Assembly (NCBI GenBank): GCA_001949185.1
Contig: BDGG01000001.1
Coordinates: 1,484,263-1,548,262 of the forward strand
Direction: 5' to 3'
From: Ramazzottius varieornatus
Lineage: Eukaryota > Tardigrada > Eutardigrada > Parachela > Ramazzottiidae
Length of the DNA: 64,000 nucleotides
Position numbers and translations under genes: made by a program. The number at the start of each line of letters is the position of its first letter. The first letter of the stretch is position 1. This document shows positions 48,718 to 60,867 of this stretch, one piece after another. Below the pieces are notes generated by a model. The model was not told the DNA's origin. It ran no database searches and was given only the letters and a program-made list of their open reading frames with translations.

Positions 48718-49646
48718 CGTACAATACTTCAATCAAATCAAAAACTCTGCGGAGACCTCCAGAAGCTCTGAAAGCCTAAATCGTTGTCGGAAAACATATA
48801 AGAAAGTTCATTATTGATCTGGTTAGGAACCCGGTTGACGCTGGCGCAGTGTTAGTTTAGGGGAGTACCACTGCCCCTACGGGTGATACTCAGTCCGGGA
48901 AGAGGCCGACGCGTGTCACTGTACTATAAGTGCGTGTGGGATGGTTTGTGTACCTGCGTGTTGTTGGTCCACCGAAGTGTGCGGGATCGCGGAGTCCCAA
49001 GTTGACGCTAAAGTATTCCACATAGGGTTAGTAAGTTGGCAGAAAACAGAGAAGTCTCTGGGGAATTGCAATGCTCCTCATCATTGCCCCCTCTTAGCCT
49101 ATCCGGAGTGTGCAAACATACGGCCAGGGTTTTGTAAAATAACTTTTACGAGCGCTTCTTCGATCCGGCTTCTTCGCCGTGATCCCAAATTTATGTTTCG
49201 GCGGGCTACCTCTGCTCAGCAAATGTTGACTGAGAAGCACTTGGTTGTAAAGTCGAGTCAAAATAGAAGAAGAGCCGGCTCTAAAGCGTGCTACCGGGCG
49301 AGTCGTATCGTACGAATTTGTAGAAGCTGAGGTCAAACGTTTAACAACAGGAAGAGTTAAGGTCCAGCTTTTGAAACTGTCGTACTGTAAAGACACAAAT
49401 CGAAAACAGATTGTAAAGACGTAACGTCACAGGTTCGAAAAACCGGTGCTAACGCCACAGGGGCCCTATCGCTTCGGTAACAGTCAGCCCAGCATTTCGC
49501 GGTTCATAGGAGTGTTGGTAAGGTTTAGGACGAACCCTGATTTCAGGCTTTTTCTTTTGATGGACGCAAGTTACAATGATGTCATTTTGCTTTTGAAAGT
49601 TGGTTTTCCCGTTGGTGCTCTCTGTCAGTCATGGAGCAGATCGTGA

Positions 49647-49865
49647 AGAAGAAGTTTGGTTTTGGTGTGGACTGGGTTAAAGCGAAAGCGGGTGACGGCC
49701 GGAGTCGAGTGGGGATTGACTGGGACGCTCGAGGTGGAGAAGAAGGATGCGCTGACGATTGACGATGTTGTCGAAGCGTATCCTAATGACATGATGACTG
49801 GTGTACTGGATTGGTATATGTTTCTCAATTTTGATCCTTCCATGAAATCTCATTCGGACTATGAA
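49647..49865 (+). CDS. possible exon of unknown gene (weak)
   Basis: The frame encodes VEWGLTGTLEVEKKDALTID, then DVVEAYPNDMMTGVLDWYMF, with an acidic, protein-like composition. It ends near a possible donor (TATGAAG|GTACCG). An overlapping frame starts with an ATG at 49631 (MEQIVKKKFGFGVDW) but stops early, so the start or a frameshift is unresolved. No partner exon was found. Confidence 0.25.
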
Positions 49866-50347
49866 GGTACCGGTTGTTGGCCTTTTCCGGTGGCTGGTGG
49901 TGATTGGCTCAAATATGTTCTTATAACACTACCAAAACACTCCGACTGTACTGCAGAGAAAATTCCGGCTGCTGTCGTCGTCACGCTCCAGCAAACAACT
50001 ACAACTAAAATAACTCCATCCGTACCATGAGGCGTCAGATTTTGGAGTACTTTCCGATGCAACACAGAAATAACCAATTACCTTCTGGCCCGGCTCCCAG
50101 AAACAAGATTAGAACATCACGGATGCTGCATGTGTTCTTCTTTTTAAATTCTAACCACTTTAGCAATTAAATTTGTTTGCGTATTATACGTTACCTGTGA
50201 TGGATGCTGGACTTCAGAGATTAGTGAAATTTTTACTTGTGGCTCGCTGTTTTATAAATTTCACTTCACCGGAAACCTAAACTTTCTAGGCCTTGACACC
50301 TACTGCTTTATTTTACAATTTAGTTTTCACCTTGCCGTACAACTATC

Positions 50348-50390
50348 TACAAGCTGGTCGGTCGCCTTTGGCTCGCTCGCAGCTTGCTGT
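50348..50390 (-). repeat. hairpin repeat H, copy 5
   Basis: On the minus strand it reads AGCAAGCTGCGAGCGAGCC, then AAAGGCGACCGACCAGCTTG, keeping both arms of the hairpin. Confidence 0.6.
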
Positions 50391-52262
50391 GAGTGGGTAC
50401 CGTGGGTCCTGAATCTTATTTTAAATAGAAATTGGTTCGTTGTTTCAGCTGGTACTGTAGGAAGGGATGGTTACGTTCTGCTGCACTTCTGCAGGTCAAA
50501 TAAGACGAAATTAAAATCCTTGCGATTGCGAAGATGAATCAAACAAACGACAACTAATTGATTTTGAAAATCATGGTTTATAAAAGCATCTGCTGAAACC
50601 TTTGAGAGGTTGCAAAGCTCGTGGGAGCTTGAGAAAAACGATGAAATGAAGCACTAAAGCTGGCCATGATAGTTTCGCTGGCAGTAATTATCCCTCCAAT
50701 CTAAAACCGAGCCGGGGCAAATGCACTTCTGATTGGCTGACTGTTCGGAGTGAAAAACAATCTGAAAACAAGTAAGAAAATGGAAATGTGAGGACAGATT
50801 CCTCTTCCGATTTGGTTATCATCAGGGCGCTCGGAAAAAATCGAAATTCCCAGGGCTTTTTTTCACTCTACTCCCAACGGCCTGCCTATTCTCGAAAGTT
50901 CGGAATTTCGGAGCTTGCCTATTGTTGGGCCCGCTTCTTCCAGGGCCTTGGTCAATCAAAATCCTGTACTCTCGAAGCGAACGGTAGCATTTTGCGAATA
51001 CGAAAAGCTTCGTGCTGTAATTGTTAAACAACACGAGATCGTAAGAGTGAGTGGACCGGAGGCTACCATGTATGCCCTCCAAAGTTCTGTGCAGTCACAT
51101 GGCAGGCTCATAAATCAGGTCCCGGGTGGTGATGATTCACAGGTCCTGGGGATTATTCATGGGCTAAATACCAATACCAAAACACCAATTTTCAGACCAA
51201 TATCTTTCGAACCTAGGCAACTGGTCAAGAGTATATTCAAACGGCTCTCATACGCCAGAAAATGGACCAGAAAAAATCAGAAAAAGATCATATCGAATTT
51301 CAAGGCGATAAAAACTGATTTTGGTAACCACTAATTATTTTCCGTAGTTGTGTGCAAGATTTTAGGCGATTTGGATCAGTAGTTTTCGCTTGAAAAGATG
51401 GACAAGAAAACAAGTACTTAGTCATAGTTATTAATTAGATTAGACAGTTTTGAGCCAAACTTCTATATTCGACTGCTATAAACTTCATGCAACGAAAGAA
51501 ACGCGAATCTCAACACCTTGAACAAAGAAAAGTAAAAACTAAAATGTTATAAGCATGGAAACGGATGAGACTAGCGAGGTGTTAGATGTTTGTCACGGCG
51601 GAGAGGACCAGGAACTCAGCCGACCCTTCCGACTAAGTGTTACAGTAGTTATGGTTGCGAGACCATGAACTTAATCAGTTAGGTCGAACAAGGTGTTGAG
51701 GTGTTGGTTATGGACGAGTTGTGGGTGCACTCCCGCAACAATTCCTGTAATAGAAAAAACAGTTCAGTTTCACCTAAAGTCAGGCTTCGCGAGTTCATCT
51801 TAATCTGTGTCTTCAAAGGTTCGTAGGCGGCGGTGGCTGCGGACCCATGGCAGTAATGTGCATCTCCGCGTCGAGATATAACTTGCAAAGTGTTTTTATC
51901 GCTACGCCGAGACATATCGTCCGTATGCGCTATGCAGTAGGCAGTGCCCTAAAATAAACTTGAATTGCAGGTTTAGTAGCGGCAATATCTAAGTCATACG
52001 CCAAGAGCATGTTGCACTTGGTCTTTGTGTAGGCAAAAGTCAGTTGGCTGACAACGTGCTTCAGTGTCGTATGTACGAGTAACGATAAAGCTAAGTCTAC
52101 ATCGTTGAATGTTTCCGTCGACAGACATATCGATCATCAATAGCCGGCTGTACCGTTATACAGCAAAAGCAAAGTCTGGTGGACTTGAACGTCTGGTTAC
52201 TCCAATCACTGCAGTCCGACTTTGCCTTTCTCAGTTTTGCTTCCATCCTATAAATCGGGACA

Positions 52263-53432
52263 ATGGCCCGTTACAGACTCTTGTATTTCAAGGGACGAGC
52301 TCGTGCTGAGCTGGTTCGCCTGATCTTCCACGCTGCAGGTGAAGATTTCGACGATGTACAGCTGGACGATAATTCCTGGCAGGAGATCAGAACAAGTAAG
52401 CCACCTCTTCACATTACGCATCTGCTCTTCGATATTTGAAGAATCATTCAAGCCGAATACGTACCAGCCTGGGTGTCCTCTTCTGATGTTGCGCTACCTT
52501 TTGTTCGTAAATATGGTCCGAAAAGCAAATAAACAATTGCTTAAAATAGATCTGCTAGCGACGGACCACTGGTTTCGATATTGCGCATTGAATACTTCGC
52601 ACACATGAAAACATTTTGACATTCCAGTTTTTTCAGATAGCCCAACCGGATCTTTGCCCATGTTGGTTGTGGACAATAATGAACCTCTGACTCAGAGTAT
52701 GTCCATTGCACGCTTCGTCGCTCGAGAGTTTGGTAAGATTTCTTCCTCGAAACACGCTTGTATTTATGTATGATACTGGCGAATACATATAGCATTTGTG
52801 CCTTTCAGGTCTTGCTGGCAAGGACAACTACCAGATGGCTCTTGTGGACTCCATTGCCGACTACATGAATGACTTGATGGGCGACATTGTCGAAGTGACA
52901 TTCGAGGATGACGCGAGGCGAAAAGTAGGGAAACCCGGAAGTACGTCTGTCTTCTCATTTAGTATATTAATCATTTGCAGAGAGAGCGAGTTCGGCGGTT
53001 CAACGAGAGAATCATGCCTGAGACTGTGCATTTTGTGGAACGTTTCATCCAACGGTACGGAGGAAACAGTGGATATGCCGTGGGAGATTCGGTGAGAACA
53101 TGGTTGACTTCTACAGCTCTCACATTCAATATATATTCCATGGTCTGTCTTGTGCAAGCCTCGCCTTTGGAATTTTTCAGCTGACGTATGCCGACCTCTA
53201 CATTTACAACACTTTGGTAGGCGTGCACGACTGTTTGAACAATGCGTGGAATGTGTGGTAAGTCAGTAACCGGTTTCTTGATATTTCATTGCAGGATCAA
53301 ATGGTGCTCGCCGGTATTGCGAGCTGGAACGATTTTCAACAGTACCCGCGTTTGAACCAAATTGTACGCAGCATTGAGGGCACTCCACGCTTTGCCGACT
53401 ACCTACAGCGTCGACCCCAAGCCACGTTCTAG
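52263..53432 (+). CDS. sigma-class glutathione S-transferase
   Basis: Six exons: 52263-52395, 52637-52732, 52809-52924, 52981-53091, 53181-53216 and 53295-53432, all phase-consistent, giving 209 residues, the usual length for the class. The N-terminal thioredoxin-like domain begins ARYRLLYFKGRARAELVRLI; the catalytic Tyr is expected in RLLYF. GSLPMLVVDNNEPLTQSMSI carries the cis-Pro and the Gln-Ser glutathione contacts. The helical C-terminal domain has YAVGDS and LTYADLYIYN. The enzyme conjugates glutathione to electrophiles in the cytosol; some sigma members isomerise prostaglandin H2 or act on lipid peroxidation products. Exon 5 is only 36 nt. Confidence 0.92.
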
Positions 53433-54029
53433 GTTCACGAGTTCTTTTTCGTGAAGCTGAAATGAAGAGACATTTCGATGTGCATTTGTTCGGATGCGTT
53501 GTTACTGGTACTTGAATTTAATCCGTTATATAGGGTCCATCTGACTACATCATGAGAAGCTTGCTGAATTAGCGACAGACTGTTTCGATGTATCTGCGAG
53601 ATTTGCATTTATATTTATGTTTTGACGATTTTCCGCTTTTGCCGCCATTTTCCCATTCCTTATTCGGATGTATCGATGAAAAAGACCTGGGTTGATGACG
53701 TCAGCCTTGTCCCGCAACGTCTCAAACAGGACAAGTATGAGTGTGTGAATGCAAGAAAACTAACTTCCCTGAGGCGTTCTTGCGTTCGTTTCTGCCTGCA
53801 GAGCTCGCCGGAAGCGTTTCCGGTTTGAAGACCTCTAGTTTGACAGAGTATTTTCTAATTACTGGTGTTCTGCTTGCATCGGGTTTTCCTTCGTTGCTGA
53901 ACTCGATGTGTCGAACCACGACGGTGTGAATGCATCCCAGAACTCGTGATTTGGGTATCGTTATAACGAACGACAACAACCATGCGAGTCTCTGGCCCGT
54001 GAGTATGTTGCGCTCTTCCTTGAACAATC
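53433..54029. other. intergenic, no gene seen
   Basis: Between the GST stop codon and the transporter start. It would hold the GST 3' end and the transporter promoter. No repeat was recognised. Confidence 0.5.
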
Positions 54030-55643
54030 ATGGTCCTGAAGAGAAGAATCGACACGCGTTGGTGGGTGCTGTTCTGCTGCTGCTGCATCGTTTTCTTTCC
54101 AGCATTCTTTGACTTCCAAGTCAGTGTTCTGGTACAGCGCCTGACCGGCACAGCCATAGAATGCATCAACGGCATAGATACCTGCCTCAACTTCTCACTG
54201 TATCAGTTCAACATTCTCGCATCAATGGACTACTGGACAAGAGCGGTAGCTGGTGTTTTCGCCGGCATCATTATCGACAAGTATGGAACAAAATTCGCTC
54301 TTTGGGGATCCGCAGTTGGCATGATTGTAAGCACGTGAGTAATTTAGAGTTTGATTTTGGATCAGTTCCATTCAACTGACAAAAGGCGTGCACCGAACAC
54401 TGTCCCACCTTTTTAGGTTAATATTCACTTTGGGCTCTTACGTGAAAACAACCACAGGTGCGTACATCATGATGCTGCTTGGACGCCTTCTCTTCGGATT
54501 GGTGACCGGCGGATATTCCGTCATCATCCACAGAGTAAAAGCCGGCTGGTTTAAACACAAGGAACTCGCACTTGCCTTCTCCACGGAAATCTTCTTCGAT
54601 AAGTTCGCCACGGCGATCGCTTTCCTCCTGTACGGAGGGATTCTTGGGTCTATCGGTCTCCGAGGGGTTCTGTGGTTGTCTTTCTTCTTGACCGTCATTT
54701 CCGCCATTGCTTTGGGGATCATAGCCCATTTGGATTCGGCGCGGACTTCCGCCATGGTGTGGACAGGTACAGCTGACACGCGACCGAGAACCATCTGGTT
54801 CTCCCTGCAGTACTTCGACGCGGTGTACTGGCTCCTCGTCGCAATCCTTCTGTTTTACGAGGCATCGGTCCAACCTCTCATTGCAGATGGGCCACTCTAC
54901 TTCGCGGTAAGTAGCACAATGGGTTTTTTTCCTGAGATAAAGCCGCGTGCGACAGAGTATTGTAGAAGATGGCACAGAGCACTCGCTCCATCATCCAGTA
55001 GATAGCATACTCAACTTTGCTGTATTAAATTCTGCTTTCTAAGTAAATTAATGTCTGAAAATGTAGTGCATCTTTTTTTCAGGGCGCATACGGGTACTCT
55101 GAAGCGACCGCTAGCTACCTTACCGGTCTTATCTACGACCTGTGCTTCTTGGCGCCGATCGTCGGATGGTTAACCGACCGGTACGGCAGACGGGATTACG
55201 GCCTGTTTTTCCTAATGGCCATAACCTGCTTAGCCTATCTGCTAGCTCTCACTCTGAAGACCACCTTTCCCGCCGTTCTTCTGACACTGTTCGTCGGGAT
55301 CGGCTTCACATCGTACTCGTCCATCCTTTGGTCGAGTATACCTCTATTGGTTACGCACGAGAGCATCGGTTTGGCCCTGGGACTAGGGAAGCTCGTTGCC
55401 TCTGCGGGGGGAGCTGCGGGGATGGTAACAGCGGGTGCCATCCTGAACACGGGCTCGTCTACTGGCGACCTTCCCTGGGATTCGTTTTTTATATTCTTGT
55501 TGGTTTTGAGCTCGGTTTGTGTTGTGATCTCACCTCTTATCATCTACCTGAATACAATGACGGGCTATCGTCTTACTCTTTCTCAACGTCAGAAAGCTGA
55601 CGATGCAGTTTCGGAAGTTACTCCGATAAACACAAGCTTCTGA
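54030..55643 (+). CDS. MFSD1-like major facilitator transporter
   Basis: Three exons: 54030-54334, 54417-54906 and 55083-55643, phase-consistent, giving 451 residues and about twelve hydrophobic segments. The first half has IIIDKYGTK in the loop after TM2 and GRLLFGLVTGGYSVIIHRVK then WFKHKELALAF. The second half has the MFS loop motif GWLTDRYGRRDYG. The GR.(L/F)FG...WFK.KEL pattern is characteristic of the MFSD1 group. In vertebrates MFSD1 is a lysosomal transporter reported to export dipeptides. The C-terminus (RLTLSQRQK and onward) is cytosolic; I did not identify a lysosomal sorting signal. Assignment to MFSD1 rather than a sister family is by eye. Confidence 0.75.
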
Positions 55644-55835
55644 AGACTCGCAATCGCGTGCTGGTCGGTGTTACAGTAAATCGACCTAGAACTTACGATA
55701 GTTGCATGGCAGCTCTGCTTGCGATGAACTCTGATCGGTATGGAACGATCGGATAGGGTTCATAAGATCGCAGCTTTTCCCTCGTGAAATGACTTTGAAT
55801 ATCTTCATTGAATCAAGCATAGCTGGCCGTAGAGC

Positions 55836-56582
55836 ATGGAACATCTGCGAAAAACAGCACGCTATGTTCGAAGTGTGGTTGACGAAGAAGTAACCGACTG
55901 GCTGCGACGGGCAAGTTTACAGACAGCGCAGGAGAATGGTCACCGTGTCTCGGCATGGGGGCCTCAGCATTTGCGGGGTTTACTGAATGCCATCAGCGAT
56001 GCAAGGCTTGGTGAAGGAAGGCACTCGGGTACGTCTGTGTTTCTGCGGGTATCGCTTTGGCATGGAAACGTCAAGGCAGAATATTCAAAGAAAGATAATG
56101 ATTGTTATGGAAATTGATACACGGGAATGTTCTGCCTCTTAATGTAGTAAGTAACTCACTCCTGTTTCCCAGCCCACCAGGTTCAACTCCGAACAGTTTT
56201 CTACGAAATCTTATTGCTCAAGGCGCAATCATCACTTTCACTAGTTTGCAGTAGTTTTAGCACTGGTGTCGTCTACCACGGATGAAGATGCCTCTCGTCC
56301 CTGGTACCAGCGACTCCCTTTCAAACGGACTTCGCCTCGGAAATTCTTTCTCTGTCCTGGTCCGCTTCCCATCCTGACGATCCTATAAAAGATCAGCTGC
56401 AAATACAATTATTCTCTCTTCTGTCTCCAGAAAGCAGCTCGAACGTTCCTCAACCGTACGAAGATCCGTGGAAAAGTTTTGCGGACGAGGATGTACCCGG
56501 TTGGACGACCGACAGTCCAGTTGCAGCTAGCAAATCTTTTATTGAATTTCAGTCTGTTAGAACCAACCGTTCCGCACCCTAG
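55836..56582 (+). CDS. small unrecognised protein (2 or 3 exons)
   Basis: Exon 1 55836-56028 and last exon 56431-56582 join in phase 1 to give 114 residues. It starts MEHLRKTARYVRSVVDEEVT and ends RTNRSAP; the last exon has a Trp/Pro-rich acidic stretch (QPYEDPWKSFADEDVPGWTT). A third candidate exon, 56261-56359, is 99 nt, keeps the frame, and follows a fair acceptor (GTAGTTTTAG), but its donor (GTCCGC) is poor. Including it would add 33 residues. I recognise no domain. It lies between the transporter and the CCDC13-like gene on the same strand. Confidence 0.6.
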
Positions 56583-56766
56583 CCGTCGAGTCCAAAACCC
56601 TGGGATATAACCAGTCCATGGAGCCCATTTGATCTAAACTCAGTTCGAAAAGCTTTACACATCACTCCACCATCCGGAAGTACAAACTCGACCATCAAAG
56701 AAAGCAGACCAAATGAGAAATCTTCGTAGTAAAATTTCTGGAAACGGCGAAGGAAAATATAACTAT

Positions 56767-57174
56767 TCAAGTAGAATGCCGTTTGGCCACAGCAATGCAT
56801 AAACTCGCGCGGTCTCTCGTTAGCTTATCCCTCTTCACGTTCAGTTCAGCGATAGTTTTTTGCAGTTCTTCCTTGTCTCCGGGATTGTACTTCCCAAGGA
56901 ACATGCGCTCCTTGATCCATTGCCACGGATCAGCAGGTCGCTGCTTTTCCCTTTCCAGCCTCATAAGTACATGTAATATCACGTCAAGCAAACCTTCATC
57001 CTTGACGTATTTCGGAAAGTGAGTTTGCTTGTCAGATACCGAACAGTTGGAGAAGGACAGCTTGTCTTGCAGCTTGGGGTTGGGTGGAGGAGGAACCACA
57101 ACAGGTTCTGGTGGCGTCTTTGGTGCTACGGGTGTCGTCGGTTCTTTTCCCTTCTTGCCAGCTTTATTTGGCAT
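56767..57174 (-). CDS. DPY30/RIIa-like docking protein
   Basis: Single open frame, 135 residues, from an ATG at 57174. The N-terminus is Lys/Pro-rich (MPNKAGKKGKEPTTP, PPPPNP). The middle, GLLDVILHVLMRLEREKQRP then ADPWQWI, fits the dimerisation/docking helix pair of the DPY30 and RIIa families, where a hydrophobic helix is followed by RPxxPxxF/W. The C-terminus is a charged helix (EELQKTIAELNVKRDKLTRD). Such proteins dimerise and bind amphipathic helices in radial spokes, kinase-anchoring complexes or histone methyltransferases. It is divergently oriented to the CCDC13-like gene 200 bp away, which favours a cilium-related role. Family assignment is by pattern only. Confidence 0.5.
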   Translation of the reverse strand: MPNKAGKKGKEPTTPVAPKTPPEPVVVPPPPNPKLQDKLSFSNCSVSDKQTHFPKYVKDEGLLDVILHVLMRLEREKQRPADPWQWIKERMFLGKYNPGDKEELQKTIAELNVKRDKLTRDRASLCIAVAKRHST

Positions 57175-57373
57175 TCTTTGGACACATCAAGTTATTGCCT
57201 AGTCTGGTGTTGGATACCTTACAGAGTGGACTGCGAAGATAACGAAATGATACAAAGTGGCCAAGCAACAAAAATTGTTATAACTGAACGGCTCAACAGT
57301 GAGACTTGTCATGTCGCTTCGTTGTTCCGATGTTTGGCTCGGAAACTGTGAAGTTTAATCGTGCGACGCGAAA
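57175..57373. promoter_or_regulatory. shared divergent promoter interval
   Basis: Only 199 bp separate the start codons of the minus-strand DPY30-like gene and the plus-strand CCDC13-like gene, so both promoters and 5' leaders must fit here. I see no clear TATA box or other named element. Confidence 0.45.
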
Positions 57374-59828
57374 ATGGTAGAGGACGAGAAGGGAGAAGAT
57401 CTGCGTCTGGTTGAATACTTTGAGTTTAATGTTGACAAAGAAAGTGGCGATACTAACGTTACCAGAAAAGGCCTTGGTGGCGACACCTTATTGGATATGG
57501 TGACGGACAATTTTTCCGAACAGATCCGTGAGCTGCGGGACATCAATGCTCGCCTTACAAATGCCAACCTTGAAAAGGATATGGAGATACAACAACTGAA
57601 AGTTAAACTGTCTTCTCTTACTGGTAGGAACTACGGCTTGTTGTTACGTTATGAAGGTTTACGTGCTGTTTGTCAGCCGCCATAGTAAACGCGCGCTCCT
57701 GTTCCAGGACAGAATGCGCAAGATACCGTTACCGGTGCTAAAATCGTGGAGCTTGCAAAAGCAAAACGGGAACTGAGTGCCAAATATGAGAGCGAAGTAG
57801 CCAAGGTTAAGAAGCTCCAGAACGATAAGGCCGAGCTGGAACGCAAGTTGATGTATTCGGAATGCAGTGTCGTCGACATCGTTGCCCGAGATAAGGAACT
57901 CAACTCCAGTCGGAGGGTCTTGTCTTCGAAGCCAGCGATGGAAAAGAAACCTGAGCCATCCCAAAGTGATACCGACGTCCGGCTACTGTCTCACAAGCTG
58001 CATAGTGCCGTCGAGAAGACCTCCCTGGCGGCACATGAGAATGCTTGCCTGAGACAACAGCTACAAAAGGTGCACAAGCTACTCGAACGGGAAGTCGGAC
58101 CAGGTGTTGATGTGGCTGCGTTGCTGAAAGAAGAGACGCCGGGATATCGAGGACGCGACCAGCTAATTCAGCTACTCAAATCGAAGGTGAAGTGTCGCTT
58201 TGTGCATTAGATTTTACGGTATTCTGAAATGTATTTCGATTAGTTAGATACGTCCAGGAAAGAGATGGAAGCTTTGAAATTGTTTGACCGGGAAACCACG
58301 GATCACGGTCCGTCAGCGTCGAACCTCTCCCTTCGTACTCCCTCCAGCTGGAAAAGCATCGGCAAACCCGAACCCAACGAGTATAATCAGAAGTATAAAG
58401 AGCAACTTGCTCATGTCGACCAAAAGAGACGGGCGGATATTGCGGTAGGGTTTGAAACCTGCAGCAATATAAAGTTTTCAGTTTCAAAGGATGGAACTTG
58501 ATAACCTTCAGCGATATTGCTTTTTTCCAACTTACTGTAATGCTTGTTGAACTTCGCGAAGCACGTCATCATGCGCGTCCAGTTGAAGCCCGGTCCGAAA
58601 ATTTTGCCTTACCAACCCCCTAAGGGATGTTTCGCGCGTATTCGCGAAGTTCAAGAAGCATACAGTACATTGTCTTACAGTGCAAGTCAAGCATATTGAC
58701 ATAAACGATTACAGTACCTTCATAATTTTGATCAATTTTACAGTAATTTTTTGCAGACATTGGCTGAAGAACATGAGAAACTTCAGAAAGCTTATTGCGA
58801 TCTCAAGGCCAAAACAGCCGCGGATAAAGATCGGATGGACTATCTCAGCAAAGAAAACACTCGTCTATGCCAGTTCAACCGCCACGTCCTCGAAACCTGC
58901 AAGAAGGACGCTGAGCTGATTCAGTATTTCCAGAAGACCATCGTCGAACTGCGAGAAGCCTTCTCTAAGACCGCGGGAAGCAGTTCCCACCCGTTGACGC
59001 CCTTACCAGAGTCGCACGATAGTCAGATCTTGAAAGTTCCATCGCTCTCGATACGGAGTTCGACCAGCTTAAGTGGCTCCAGTCGACGGTCTGTTGCCAG
59101 TCGCAGTTCGAGGTCCGTCAATCACGTCGTATCAAAAAAGATCGCTCAGATGGAACAAGAAATCGCCAACTTGAAGCAACTGAATTCAATGACTTTTGAC
59201 GAACTTGGCAGTGAATCTGGACCTGAAAAACCACCAGGACTACGTTCTTCAGGATCAGTTCAGTCCACAGTATCAACTGTCAGCCAGACCTTCAAGTCTC
59301 CTGTGCCCACAAAGTCTAGTTCGTCATCGGTAGCAACCCTGAGCAAAGTAAAAAGTACAGCGAAAACAGAAGTTCTGCCGGTAAAGGTTTCGGACAAGGA
59401 TTCATTAGGCGAGCCGGAAACTGATGCGTCCGGAAGCGAGCGTAAGGAATTAGGTGATGGTGTGCTGTCGGAAACCGAAAAACAACTACCACAGTTTGCA
59501 ATTTATGCAGAACAGACAAAAGAACGGTGAGCAGCTGTCCGAGTCTTTCCCAGAGTACACACTGTACACTTTCCTTCGAGAAATCTTAACAAAAAATCAT
59601 GGTTCTCGTAGTCTTGAGACGGAAATGCGAGAGCTGGAAGAACTGAGAATGGAACACAGTCGAACGAAGGAATCGGCAGAGATGCTTCAGCTCAAACTGT
59701 CTCATCTACAGCTTGCAACTGAAGCGAAACAGCCCGGTACTTCGTATGGAAAAAGCCCTGCAAGGAGAAATCTCGGTACATCGCAAAGTGTCATCGGGCT
59801 GCGTTCTTCCCTTGTTAGCAGGAAATAA
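57374..59828 (+). CDS. CCDC13-like coiled-coil protein
   Basis: Five exons: 57374-57623, 57708-58186, 58244-58444, 58757-59526 and 59612-59828, phase-consistent, giving 638 residues (vertebrate CCDC13 is about 700). Heptad-rich coiled coils run through most of it (EQIRELRDINARLTNANLEK; AKRELSAKYESEVAKVKKLQ). The segment LEREVGPGVDVAALLKEETP, then GYRGRDQLIQLLKSK, matches the W/YRGR.Q.I..L block I recall from CCDC13. The C-terminal third is Ser-rich, then ends in a further coiled coil (TEMRELEELRMEHSRTKESA). CCDC13 is a centriolar-satellite protein needed for cilium assembly and genome stability in vertebrates. A MITE sits in intron 3. Confidence 0.65.
58535..58665. mobile_element. MITE in intron 3 of the CCDC13-like gene
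   Basis: Termini CTGTAATGCTTGTTGAACTT and the inverted counterpart ending at 58665 match over about 28 bp with few differences; both end in TTCGCGAA. TA lies on both sides (58533-58534 and 58666-58667). It does not touch the splice sites. Confidence 0.8.
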
Positions 59829-60277
59829 TATGAACAAAGTCCGTGTGGATTGTTCTCCCCCAAAAGGGAATTACGGTTTGTTCTGTAGCCACCCAAACGA
59901 TGATTTCCTAGGTTGCGTTACCGGTAGCCACCAACATTTTTTCGCTTTCAGTTTCGAAGCTTTTCGTATTTTGTGTGTTGTGGAAGAAATTGAAGGTTCT
60001 TGAATGTTCATAACGACATGAAATATTCGGTAGCACTTTGCGTTCCGTACGCGGAACTTCAAGTCAGTGGATGGGGAGAAATTGGAAGGTTCAGGCGTTT
60101 TGGGTGGATCATCAAGTAGCCTGCGAATATAGCCAAGACACTTCTCTGATAGTGGTAAAATTTTATTTTACCGTCCTCAAAATTTATTCCGTCGTATAGA
60201 TTACTATAGTGTAAAATCGTAATAATAGTTATTGCATCTCTGATGTCGGTCACCGTAATTTCGATGGACCGACGTTC
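59829..60277. other. no gene seen
   Basis: Between two convergent genes, so it holds both 3' regions. No repeat was recognised. Confidence 0.5.
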
Positions 60278-60867
60278 TTACTCTGTATACAGGAAATGCC
60301 GCAAAACGTCCTCTTGGGGCAGTTTGACCACACACTCGTTCAGCCATTCCAGTTGGTCGGGCGGGTAAGGCCAATAAGCCATGTAGAGGTCCCTTAGAGG
60401 ACTCCAGTAGTCACTTCCCTTACCGTCCAACTTGACGGAGCGCGGCCATGCCGCTCGCAAAAGGGTCATGTCTTCAATGCGCCTGGGTTCTCGCAGGATC
60501 CATAATGGCGGGAACTGGGCTATGGCCGATTCGTGAACGGACACCGTCACGTTCGCCAAGACAGGGCCACAGCCTAGCTCCTTTAAGAAGGTGTAATCCG
60601 CCATCGGCTCGGAATTATGGAGCATGTTCATCCTGGACAGCACAACGGATGATGCTTCAGGATAGTCTGCAACGGTAGCTCAGTGCGATATGTTAAGCGG
60701 AATATCGACTTGAGGGAGTACATTGGGTATCGCTGCAGCTTGTGGTCTTCAAAGTCCATAAGGACCCAGCGCGTGGCCAGCTTGACCTTTTGCACGTTGC
60801 TCGACGTGTTTCGCGAACCGGTGGACAAACGATGGTCTTCCAGGGCCTTAGATCCAAGTAGTCCAGT
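60278..60867 (-). CDS. unrecognised protein, 5' end unresolved
   Basis: Two coding blocks join in phase: 60867-60674 and 60632-60278. The first follows an acceptor-like CTGCAATTAG and encodes KVKLATRWVLMDFEDHKLQR then YPMYSLKSIFRLTY. The second encodes a tail to the stop (LDGKGSDYWSPLRDLYMAYW). The inferred intron is only 41 nt with a weak donor (GTTGCA), so a frameshift is an alternative explanation. Upstream of 60867 the same frame stays protein-like (FFVVGQYSAEPDCLFTC) but has one TAG, which is either part of an intron or a nonsense change. No family was recognised. It may be a decaying gene. Confidence 0.45.

Larger units (their letters stand above)
48718..52262. other. gene-poor stretch upstream of the GST gene
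   Basis: No gene model that I can defend except a weak exon candidate at 49647-49865. A hairpin repeat copy lies at 50348-50390. The frame at 50915-51334 is open but resembles nothing and has no splice context. Confidence 0.45.
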
